Shown here piece after piece: positions 43,493 through 54,700 of a DNA stretch of 64,000 bases. The notes under the pieces were generated by a model. That model made no database searches. It was not told the DNA's origin and saw only the letters and a program-made list of their open reading frames with translations. The stretch spans positions 65,329,867-65,393,866 of the forward strand of contig OZ024890.1 in the NCBI GenBank assembly GCA_964017195.1. Reading direction: 5' to 3'. The position numbers and the translations under genes were made by a program. Numbering within the stretch: the first letter of the stretch is position 1; each line of letters starts with the position of its first letter. The stretch comes from Siderastrea radians. Taxonomy: Eukaryota > Cnidaria > Anthozoa > Scleractinia > Rhizangiidae.

Positions 43493-45233
43493 CGGTCCTC
43501 TGCAACATTCTTCATTCGATTGCAGCAGCATAGTGGAAGTTCAGACAAGAGCCTGACACATGTTTCAGAGTACGGTCATTCCAAAGGTGCAGTGGGGTGA
43601 GCTAGAGGTTGGCCAATCTGAAGGTTTTTTCCTCACAGCCCAAGCTGGAATGCATTTCTGAGCGTCCTACGCCGAGTGGTTGAATTCTAAGGGTGTTTGT
43701 CCCCCTCCCCCTATGAAACATTAGAAAAAAAAACCTTATAGTCTTAGATTGCAGTCAATTTTTAATTCCTCGTACATGCTAGAATGTCTGTGCTCATAAC
43801 TTGCTCACAAGTCATCTTTATCGGCTTAAGTAAGGTAGTTGAACTACCGGAAGTTTGACGTAAATCGTCTGTGGAGGGCCCTTGCGGTTTATTCATTCAT
43901 TAGAAGGCGTGCGACACGTACGATAACTCAGTTTTTGACCGATGAGAAATCGTCAGTCGGCGAACATTTTAGCTTACAGAAGATTAAAGGAAAGCATCGC
44001 TCATTCATGCGACTTTAATAGTCACACTCTAGGATTTCATCCAACGACTTGAAAGCATAATGAGTACTTTCTTATTAACAGGAAAGTACTATGATTACAA
44101 TATTGGGGTCTTACAGGATCTTACAGACTGCAGGACTGATAGTATGAACTCACGGCAAAGGGTTTTGAATGTTTTCATTGTATTGTAGTCACTAATTAAC
44201 TGCTGACTGGTATTAAGGCTGTAGGATGGAGAGAAAGTTCTTTTAGAGATAAAGTTACTGAGAGATTATCCTTCCCCAAGGGTTAGCCTTACGTGATTAA
44301 AACTTGTGAAGGCGCTGTGTTTAGCCATATTAGTTTCATAATTTGGTCACGAACAGCCGAATGTGGCTACGACATTTTTCTCAGTTGATCATGTAACAGA
44401 AATCGCCCGCCCTTTGATCACGTCATAAACGAAGATTGCAAAACAGAGGCGTAAATGCCAGAACTTGATTTAAATATATTTCCTTTTTGACGAAGCTTGT
44501 ATTGGAAACTTGACTTGAAATAAAGCGGTTATTGCTTACTGCTGACCTCTGTAGATAACAGCGAACAGTTTTCATCCTTATATCGCCTGAATGGATCTGA
44601 ATAGGACAACGGTACTCAGCTTTCGGCTACACTCTTTTTTCTCTATACATAAGACCTTTTTTCTAAGAACGTTAAGGTTGAAATTGGGCAAAATTTTAAG
44701 AACATGCCTTGAACTACCCAGGCTAGTTAGAACGTCCTAATTTTGTCCCAGTTTTACACAGGAACGGCTCAATTAAGGGTTTTAAATAACAACAAAATTA
44801 TTGGAAACCAAGTAAGTAATGGAATTATACATGTATCAATGCATATAGTTTGACTTTTTTTTTTACAAGACCGTACAGGCCCGGCTTAGCCACAGCTACA
44901 AAAATAGCCTTTATCACTTTTGATAAAAAAGTGAATTTACCCTTTGATTACTCAAGACGCTGCTGTGTGGAACAAGTCAACCAATGGAGCGTATGCATGC
45001 CTGAATCCCTTAATGGCGGCCATGTTGGTATACCATGATAAAAGGAGCTAAAGAGAAATGTTAATGGTACACCAAAATGGCGACAAAGACGCGGAGACGA
45101 AGGGTATCGCATCACACGTCAAATTGACAAATAGCCACCAACCCGTTCCCCTTTCCCCCTTCCCCAAAAGCCATACCCCTATAACGATCCTTATGAATAG
45201 TGCAGTCATGGTGTGATATTTTTTGCTTAACAG

Positions 45234-47330
45234 CTGTCATTGTTATGGACAGTCGTGGAATTCCACTCGAAAACTGCTTTCAAAGGAAACTGAAAAGGTC
45301 AGTTTGGAGATGCTGTGGGAATGGCGACTTCTACAATCCCAGAACCCAGATATGTTGCGCCGGCACAGTCTACGATCGGTAAGTAGCTCGAAAGCTTTAG
45401 TAAATGAACGTTTGCGTAATAACAAACAAGGATTTATATATTTAGGGATCAAGGGACTCCATTGCGCATAGTACTATTTTCAGTTGCCCTTGCTCATCCG
45501 TCACAGTGATGAAAATAAAAGCGGGGGAAATCGTGAGTGGATTATCTGAGTGTTAGAAAGTTGCATTATTCACGGCCGCTTCCCTGTTGTTCGAGCTTCA
45601 CACTGTCCCATTCTGTCGTTCTTTGCTAGTCATAATATCCATATGGATAACGTTAATTGGGTTGGTGAAATTTGCAGGTTTAATTCAGCTAAAGAAATTG
45701 TATTTCCATATTTTCTCGCTTCCCACTCCTTCCCACTCATAAAGAAGTGCACAGTCCTTCTTCTGCCATGGTTTTTTGTGCTCATATCCCGCGCTTAAAA
45801 TTATACTGATGGCCAGCGTATCCTGCATCGACTTTAACACCCTGTTTCCCGTAAGACATTGTAACCTGTAAACGTGATTATTATAGGCAACGGGGATTTG
45901 TTCGAACACCCTCTAATGTTGTTATGTTAATCGTATTCTTCCAAGAGGCTTGAAAAAACATCACTACCTCAAACAGATTTCCAGCCAAAGAACAAAAGGC
46001 CCCCTTTTAAAATGACGCCTTTTCAACTCGTCTTATTCTATTCAGATCATCTGGCATTCGCTGCTGCGACAGGCAGATTCCTTACAATCCCTCAACTCAC
46101 ATTTGTTGCAACGGCACTATACGCCGCTTACGGCCTGGTAACAAGGTGCTGTGGACAGTGCGATTACAATCCGTCAACTGAAACGTGTTGTGAAAGACGA
46201 GTGGTGACCCCAATAGGACGATGCTGCGGGTAAGAAAACGTTTATCGTACGATCCAACAACACAAAGGAAGGAATTGGTGGGGGGGAGGGAGGGGGTGGA
46301 GGATTGACCTGCTTAGTGATGGATAGAACAAGAAAGAATGTACAGGGCAGTTGTTTATGCTGATGAGAATCTTGAACAAGGTACACAAAAAAGGAGAACT
46401 ACAGAAACAAAACAAAAATGACAAAAGCAACAGAATCAAGGATAGAAAATAATACACAGAAAGGGGAGAGAGTAGGTTAAACTCTTAATCTATCATATAA
46501 ATATTGAGCACTCAAGCTTGTTAACTCTGATAATTTCTTACACTTTTCAAAGCGAAAATTACAATGTGTGATTTTTTTACTTTAAGCTTTTACGGGAGCT
46601 TAGGTTACCGTTAAACAAATGTAATTAATCCAGCACTGTTAAACACTACTTGTTGTACAACCCGATTGTTGTACGGTTGTTTGATGACAAACAACGTCCT
46701 TTAGAATCATTTAACATTATTCTGGTTGAACGGTGCTTAACCCTTTGGACCCTAATAATGATGAACAGGAAATTTCTCTTTACATTGTAACTATTTAGTC
46801 AAACATTCAAATGATGAGAATAAAGAATGTGACTTGATATTTCAACACTTTCTCCTTTCTGGTTTCATAACAAATGTATGGAGAACAGAAAGGAGAATAT
46901 GCACGTTCATATTGAGGGCTTAGAGGGTTAATGGCAATGTCCGTTTGGCTTTGTTTCTTTTTTATAGAGTGTGCATTTGCCGGTAATAATTTTTAGCGAG
47001 AACATGTTTTGGCGGCTCTTAAAAACTCTCACCAGAATAAACAACCGCAAACTTTTCATGACACACTATGATTTTTCAATTCATTTTCGTAATTTCATTT
47101 CCAGGGGCCGGCCATTTATACCTCAAAGCCAACACTGCTGTCTCGGAAAACCCGTACCCAAACCACTGCACGCAAGCTCCGTTCACTGTTGCGGTCACAC
47201 TGCTTATGATCCAACCAAGCATTTCTGCTGCAGGGGAGGTATCCGGCCGCTTAGATTCCCGTGTAGACCTGCTTGCCATGGACCTTGTCGCGACGGAAAA
47301 TGGAAGGGTCCTGGTGTTATTTGTCCTTGA
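45234..47330 (+). CDS. Galaxin-like di-cysteine repeat gene, 3' exons, with an apparent frameshift
   Basis: Exons 45234-45378, 46046-46229 and 47105-47330 (TGA) join in phase at their borders. The product has repeated CC-x(n)-YNPxTxxCC units: RCCGNGDFYNPRTQICCAGTV, CCDRQIPYNPSTHICCNG, RCCGQCDYNPSTETCCERR and HCCGHTAYDPTKHFCCRGG, ending with a Cys-rich tail. This is the galaxin pattern, known from the organic matrix of stony-coral skeletons, with relatives in other animals. Such proteins are secreted, so exons with a signal peptide should lie upstream but were not found. In the middle exon the reading frame changes between the second and third unit (about 46131-46147): one surplus base explains it. 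The gene is therefore either decaying, polymorphic, or the base is an assembly error. A candidate polyadenylation word ATTAAA lies near 47427. Confidence 0.7.
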
Positions 47331-47628
47331 GGCATCAGCTGTCATTTAAATAGATCACTGATTCAACTTTATTTTGAATATGGAACAGTTGTTAGAATAA
47401 TATTGTAACTACTGTAAGTACATGAAATTAAAACAGCACTGAATAAGCAAAATTGCCTTGTTGTCTTTTCAGGGGAGTAACCACTTGTGTGAAACACCCT
47501 TTCAGTTATGTTAGTAACTCCAGCATCTGCGAGAAAAGCCAGAAAAAGATTCGTGTTGAAAGGGAATGGAACTCATCTGCGTATGGCTACAGGGCTTCAA
47601 GACAGAAAAAGTGGGCTTTCGTCGCTTC

Positions 47629-47785
47629 ACCCCAGGCCCCAGTTTTTCGAAGGACGGATAACTTTATCCACTGGGGAAACAGCTGGATAAAACGTACTCC
47701 AACCAATACATTTTATCAACTGGATGGTGATTTATCCAGCAGATAAAGCTATCCAGTCTTTGAAAACTGGAGCCAGGGCTCCACC
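47629..47785. mobile_element. Very short TIR element (about 155 bp)
   Basis: The left end CCCCAGGCCCCAGTTTTTCG plus GGATAACTTTATCC is mirrored on the right by AGATAAAGCTATCC and CTTTGAAAACTGGAGCCAGG. The ends are imperfect inverted repeats of about 35 bp. The centre carries more TATCCA/TGGATA words. Noncoding. Confidence 0.55.
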
Positions 47786-48243
47786 AACATTTCCGTCCGG
47801 CTCGACGTAAAGGAACCCTAACTCTAACCGGATCAATGGCAAAAATTTCGGGGCTCCAAGACCCCTCCCCCCCACCACCAGTTGGGACCGTAACTCATGA
47901 CTTTTTCATAGAGGGATAATATAGGGGTAAGGGGTAAGGTTACGTTTCACGGAAAATGAAACAGTAATTTGACGTAAAATTGAGTCCATCATCTATCAGT
48001 TGGTGGCCACAAAATCACACATTTCACGACAAATAAAAAAATGTATTTTCCGCTGGTATTGAGTTGATACAGTTCATTAGCAGGTTATGTTTGTGCTATT
48101 GTAGTACACGCCTTTAGGCGTGTCTCTAGGGATTCTGTGATTGGATAGTTCTGGTATTTAAGGTTCTGCAAGAGTTAATCGATTCCTCTCGCTCTCGCTT
48201 TCCACTCTGGCGTTTGCTTTTTGGTATCACTGAAAAGGGAAAT

Positions 48244-48606
48244 GACTGCGCCAGGACAGGAGTCGTCTTTAGAAGAAGCTGTTTTGTCGGGTCAACAAGA
48301 AGCGCCGAACCCTCAAGGACAGCGTCGAGAAGCCTTTCGAAGTCCGAAAGTTAGTCGCTGAAGGACAGCACCTAATCAAGAAGCGCCAAAAAGTTAATAA
48401 AAATCGCCGATAGAAATAAAGACGGTTGGCTCGTAGTTCAAGAGTACGAATCCGATGATCTTGCCTCCGACTCAGAAGATGAGAAAAAGCTTCGCAAGGC
48501 GAAAGTCGGAACCGAAAGAAAAAGAATAGAGGCCAATGGCAACAACGGCAATGCTGTCAAGAAGTTTAAGTCTACTAGTGATTCTCAGCTTCTTCACAGT
48601 AAGGTC
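48244..48606 (+). pseudogene. Broken retroelement-like ORF, family uncertain
   Basis: An ATG at 48244 opens MTAPGQESSLEEAVLSGQQE. A frameshift follows, and further on another frame gives ADRNKDGWLVVQEYESDDLA then SDSEDEKKLRKAK and a basic end, after which AG/TAAG resembles a lost splice site. The DGWxVVxEYxSDxLASDSEDE style recalls N-terminal regions of retroelement proteins that are common in coral genomes (DIRS-like, from memory). Two frame breaks show it is dead. Confidence 0.35.
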
Positions 48607-49252
48607 TTTTATCTTTTTACTTTGTGAAGTCTCGCGTGGTTGGATTGCCTGAGCTTCCAACCATCAAGCTGTTGTGATTATGTTTTCTACAGTATTTAAG
48701 CGGAAAATATTTTACGTTCGTTTGAGCGTAGCGAATTAGAGCGTAATAATAATATTGTAAAGTCGGTCGAAAAGTCGTTCGCTTTTAATTACCCCTATTT
48801 TTTATTCTTTATTATCTTCTTAAAAAGCCCCTGCTGATAATGTTGTAAAGATCACAGCTCATGGTTACTTAACAAATCAAACTAACTTCAAAAAATGCCG
48901 CAAATCAGGACTCATGAAACTCTGGAGTAGTTGCAAGGCCTGTATAAACTATTTAGCAAAGACTTTGGACTGAGAGACAAAAACGAAAAAGGAACAACAA
49001 CAACAAAACAGCTCTGCACAAGCCACTTAATGGATTTTAAAACGCAGTTTCTGCTACAGTGGGGCACTGTTGTGGAATAACCATCCACTTAGCGTCAGTG
49101 CCACAGGATCTCTAATGGTTTAAAAGTAACGTCAATTGCCTGATGTCCTCCTTGTATTCCCACACGGCAGTCATGTAAATCAATTTTGTTTTTTTATCTT
49201 TTTATAACTAGCTAATTTTCTGTTTTGTTTAAATAAGAAAGAATCCCCGTGT

Positions 49253-49330
49253 CCCTGCCTGGTAATGAATTCGGAAGGTCATGGGCTAGAATCCCGTTCC
49301 GGTGCCAAGTTTACGGACCTTCTTTGCATG
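49253..49330 (+). mobile_element. Possible tRNA-derived SINE remnant
   Basis: TCGGAAGGTCATGGGCTAGA followed by ATCCCG looks like an anticodon arm plus B box (GGTTCGAATCC type, altered), preceded by TGGTAATGAATTC as a poor A-box region. Ends are unknown. Confidence 0.3.
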
Positions 49331-49754
49331 CCAGCGCTGCACGAAGCTGCAGAACTTTGAAGGTCTTTCAATCATAAAATGTTTCATTTGCACTTTGCGA
49401 ATACAATTTATAAATCAACATTCGGTTGCATCACTGAACAACGTAATATGCATAGCTAGGATAATCTAAAAAAGGAGCTCTTAAACAACGAAATTTACTG
49501 ATCAATTTACCTGAAAGCACTGATGCCGGAACCCTTCTCTGAGCATTTCGTTACCTCAAAATTGCAGTTCTGATGTAACTGTACTTTCTAATTGACCTAA
49601 AATATTTTGTGACGTAACAAAGTGGTACGTTCTAAGCGCGCGTTTTGTGGCTTTCATTTAAACTGCAAGACGAACAGATGGGTTGCCTTGATCTTTAAAA
49701 GCTTTTATCGCTCCTTGCCTCATGCCTTCCTAGTTTGGTAAATTGAAGGGTAAA

Positions 49755-51739
49755 ATGGCGGTAAGCTTGATTGATTACGCATTCAGAGGAAATTTAAGGA
49801 AAGTAAAGCGATGTATCAAAAGTGGAGTTGAAGTGGATGCTTGTGAAAGTTCGGGGAATTCTGCACTGTACTGGGCTGTTGTCAGTAATCGACGAAAGTG
49901 CGTGGAGTTTCTTCTGGAGTGTGGGGCGCACCCCAACAGGTAAATTAATAAAACTCACTGATGGTGCCACTGAAGTTGAAAGGACATAATTAAGAAGAAA
50001 ATTGGAAACAAAATGACAGAAAGGAACAAACTGCTCGATAGCTTTCATTTGAGTGGTGCACTTTAGAAGTTAGATTATGAAACTTTACAATTCTCAAGGA
50101 TCATAACAAAGACGCCAAACTTTGTGTTGAAAACACCACAACCTTGCACGATCTTTAAATTTGCCACGCTTCTTTTCTTTGTTTCATGTTTTTGCTATTG
50201 TTTTTAGCCTTGAGCGTGCACAAACCACATTTGAACTGTCTCTCCGAATCAACCGAACCTCAATTGAACCGTCTCTCAACCACTGTTAACTTTTTACATT
50301 CACACGTTACAGAAACATTTCTGGTTTTAAGTAATGGTCCTAGTAAGAACTAAGCAACCCAACGGCAAGGAATGCAGAAAGGTGTTAATTGTGATATTGT
50401 TGAAACGGTCCACCTCATTGGCTAAAACATGAAAATCTACTATCACTTCATCAGGTAGCGCATTTATTTCTCTCTAGTTTACTTATTGATTCCCTTTTGG
50501 TTAAAACTATTCTGGGTTTTAATGCAGCAAAATTTCTATGTGGGAAACATGGAAAATTAGAAGCCTTTCTTGGCCATTGTTTTGGAGTCTAATGATTGGA
50601 TAAAATCTTGTAACACAAAAGAAATATCGCTTTAAAATAAAGTTTCAGTACATTTTATTTCAAAAACGTGTTGTCCATAGGTTGATGTATTCTCAGTAAG
50701 AAAATCTAAACAATCTTATGTGGGGAAAGCGAAATGCTGCAGAACAATAGAGGATTGCCTAGTTCTTACACGCATTGTTACTTAAGGTTGGTTGAGAGAC
50801 AGTTCGCAAAATCTAATGTGGTTTGTGCACGGTCAAGGCTAAAAAGAATAACAAAAACATGAAACAAAGAAACGAAGCGTGCTTCATAACCATCATCTTT
50901 AGCTAACTACAGTTGAATCCAATTGACTCGAAGCCTCGGTAACTCGAAGCTCACGCTAACTCGAACAAAATTGGTATCCTCTGGATTTGCGCCATACATT
51001 TACTCTAATTTTACCCTCGATAACTCGAAGTAAATCCGTTTTCCCTTCAGGTCATTTTCCTACTAATTTCACCCTCCATAACTTGAACCTTCTTTCAGTT
51101 GACAACTGTGTTATGAACGTAAATTGTATGATTAATACATGCGTGTGCTATGTATTAAAAGTGACTACAACTAGCACTCTCGGAAGCAACCTGAGGAAAA
51201 AAAACTACTGTTTTTGCATTTGCGAGTAAGCCAAAGACAATTACGAACGACTGATCAAGTTAAAGTTAATTCGGTATATTTTTTCCCTTCTGTAGTACCC
51301 TACAAGCACAGGTTTCTTGGCTGCCCTGTGTTTCGGCGTGCGAACAGGTAACCTCTGCGCCAAAACCGTCCAATTTCCTGTCGTGCATGCGCAACATTCG
51401 CCATACGCATCGTCACTTCCTGTCTTGCTTAGTTTGTGCACACGCTTATACGTCATCTTGACCAAAACTTGTCACTCCATGAAAACGTTATCTGCACCGG
51501 GTTTATTTAAGGACGTTCGCGCTCATTGTTTGTGTGCATCCTTACTGCGCAAGTAATTCACGTCGCAATTGCATGCCACGTCATGCATCGAGCGCGCGCG
51601 CTGAGTAAGAAATGTAGACAGATACAGTGGTGGTGGATATTTTTGTATCTATAAACGTGCTTAACTCTCTTAAATGCACGGTGGCCCCATTCTTTTTTTC
51701 GATAAATCACCTCCTTTACCGGTTCTCTGCATTTTGCCC

Positions 51740-51770
<31 letters not shown>

Positions 51771-54700
51771 TTAATTTTGTTGCTATTTCTACTCAAATAC
51801 GATCGAATTTTTCTACGAATGCAGGTATATGTGACTCTCAATTATCCTTCGGTGAGGCTAATTTTACCTGAAGAAACGATATTACAAGCAAAAATGCACT
51901 AAATAGGCCTATTTGCGTTGAAATGAAAAAATAAGCATTTTGTAGAGTCCTCCACGTAACTTATTTTAATCCTTGTAGCAAGAATGCCAATTTCGCCTTC
52001 CATAACCAAAACTTCCAAAAACACAGCATTTCCAACACACCTTTTTTCCGAAACGAGCACGGTGCCCTCCCAATTTTTTTGCCTTTCTGACACGAGTTGG
52101 TCATTATCTAAGGACAGCAAAAGTTTGGAAAAAATCTGAACGTGGGAAGATTTAGGCGCGAACGTCCTTAAGCGTTACTTTCAACTCCGGATAAATCTAA
52201 CTCCCAGTAAAATAAGCCTTTAACGATTTTTGTCTTGTCTTTCTGCCTATTTTCGGAGCCGGGAAAAGTGACAAAAGTTTTGTAGAAAAGAAAAAACAGA
52301 ATCTGTCGCGTACAACAGATCTGCTAGCGTATCAGAGCGCGTGCACTTTTGACAACATTCACAGTATGCATAAGCTTTAAACCGGTTGAGACCGGTTTAG
52401 AAACCAGTATTTTTAATTAATTCGTCCAAAAACCGGGACGACGGCAGATCAAAGAATCGGACGGTTTTGCGCAGAGGTTACTTATTTGCCCACCGGAACA
52501 TAGGGCGACTAAGAAACCTCTGCTTGCGGGGTACTTCTACAGTATTAAACGTTTAGATGTCCTTTCGTTCTAAGGTGGCACTAGGTGACTGCTTTCTCTA
52601 ATTTCTGCGATTCTGGTCCTTTGATGCCATCTCCCGATAACCCGAACTCCCGACAAATCGAACCTTTTTGGATACCCCTTAAAGGTTCGAGTTATTGGGA
52701 GTCAATTGTATATCAAAAACGCTATTTAAAGATAATAAACAGTAACATAGAAAGGTACTTACTGCTTACTGCTTACAGCAGCTATCCACTGTACGCACTT
52801 GTGCACTTCTCAACATTATAATAGCTTACAATAAAAGTAAGGTGTCACATCCTCTTTGTACAATAGCGTTTCAAATTATTTAAAAAAAAGGCTGAGAAAG
52901 GCCAAAGTCTTAAGAACACATCTTAAACATGCTAAATAAGCTTCTTCGTTCTACGTTGAGAAATGTTGGCTACATTCTTTTATTCTGCAAGTTGATGGAC
53001 TTTGCCTTCGACTTAGTCCACATGTTCCCCTTAGTAACGTTTATTTGTCACTTTTATTCCTTTACTCACAGAGTGAACAAGGAAGGTTACACACCTGTAA
53101 ACGCAGCCTGTTTAAACAACCATAAAAAATGTTTGGCATTGTTAGTCCAATATGGAGGCTCGCTGGAACGAGTTTCTGAAGCCCAAAGAGAGAGCGCCAT
53201 CGCGTCCGCCCATAAGAACCATCACAGGGAAATGATAAAATTCATAAACGTATCATTAAAGGGTGAAGCTCTTGCACACGATGGACGCAATTTGTCGGAA
53301 TCAGCAGCGGATGATAAGCAAAAGGTGCGACAATTATTAAGTTCAAAGGGGCATTGTGGTTTATTCTTACGGAATAGAAAGTGATTTCATAAAGAAAAGA
53401 AAGATTGAGAGGATAAAAGTTTTTATACACCACTATTTTGTTTACCATCATGAGAAAGCATGTCGGGTTGCGGATAGCAGACTATGATGACTAGGTTCAA
53501 ATTTCAATGTTAGAAATCTTCGTTGAGGTCGGTGCCTCCTTTTGTTACTGCGCATACGTTCTATGCATCTCGGGATATTCGGGTTTATTAAGGAACTTGC
53601 CGCCCAATACAACAATAGTTTTGCGCGGTTTATGCCTATGCGGAAAAAGCAGATCTTAGCAAGGGCTATTACAATCCAAAAAGAAAATTGGGGGCAACCT
53701 GCATTTTTCAGAGATAATTGATCTTAAATTTGGAAAGAAATTGCTATACATTCTTTGTATGTTAACACTTTTTTTGAATTATGGTTGCTTAATTATCTCT
53801 GAAAAATGCCTGGTTACCCACATTTTTCTTCTTGGATTCCAATAACCTTTGGTAAGATCTACTTTTTCCTTGTCGCCACAACCTTTGCAAAAATACATCT
53901 GTATTAGGAGGCACCGTCCTTAAGTCTCCAATATCTCTCGTTTTAAATAATTCCGCAAATACCTCCTTTTCTGCTCAAACGCTCTCAAAAATTACCTTAA
54001 AATTCTAAAGAACACACAACATCGATTTACAAATTAGACGAGGTATTTTTGAATTAATGACGTTTAAAAACAATTCCATATGACTGTTCCAAAAGAGGAG
54101 CAAAATTGTATATGGTAAAAATGGAAGAGTGTGACACATTTTCTGATTGTTTCATTGGGGTAAAGGGGGAAATAAAGATCAAAAAGGAAAAGATACAGTT
54201 CAATACTTTTCTTTTGATTGGTCACGCTAAATGTGTGTACGTACCCATTTATCGTGTTTCAGGAGAGTGAGAAGCCACAAATAACGACCACACCTGGACT
54301 ATCAGCTGTTGTGCCTCAAATCGCTACTGACGAGTTAAGAGCTCCTTTGATAAAACTGTTTGATGATCTGCCCCACGCCACCCTACAGAGTGCGCTGTGG
54401 CGCTCCACCCCTGTGACAGTGAAGCGCTTTAAGGGACGGGAGGGTAGTAGGCAGCTTCTGATGAAAGAAGCAAATCTACTTAGGTAATCGAAATTAATTA
54501 ACAAATACACTTATTTTTAAGAGTTAGGTACACTTATTTTTAAGAGTTAGGTCCCAACTCCACAGATTCAGTAAAAGTTATGAATAAGAATTAAGAACGA
54601 CAGGAATGAGTGTGACTGTTTTAGTCTCAGTCTTAAGATGGAACTATTCAAGACTTACCCAGGCGTTCTTCTTCTTTCGTATGAGTACTCTGAATACGGT

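Larger units (their letters stand above)
41336..45233. other. Spacer between gene B and the galaxin-like gene
   Basis: The first 500 bp are presumably the 3' untranslated end of gene B. Beyond that lie a broken copy of a kinase-gene exon (42128-42795) and a CAAA repeat (43453-43492). Upstream exons of the galaxin-like gene should be in the right part, but I could not identify them: a short ORF at 44850-45038 with one RRCC motif has no convincing acceptor or family likeness. Confidence 0.45.
47331..49754. other. Spacer with element remnants
   Basis: Between the galaxin-like stop and the next start codon are a small TIR element (47629-47785), a broken retroelement-type ORF (48244-48606) and a possible SINE remnant (49253-49330). 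No expressed gene is recognised in the rest. Confidence 0.45.

Noticed and set aside
43287..43508. Open frame with a Phe-Val-Cys-Leu repeat
   Set aside because: Produced by the CAAA simple repeat.
44850..45038. Upstream galaxin exon with RRCC
   Set aside because: Only one CC pair, no YNPxT element, and no in-phase donor to join 45234.
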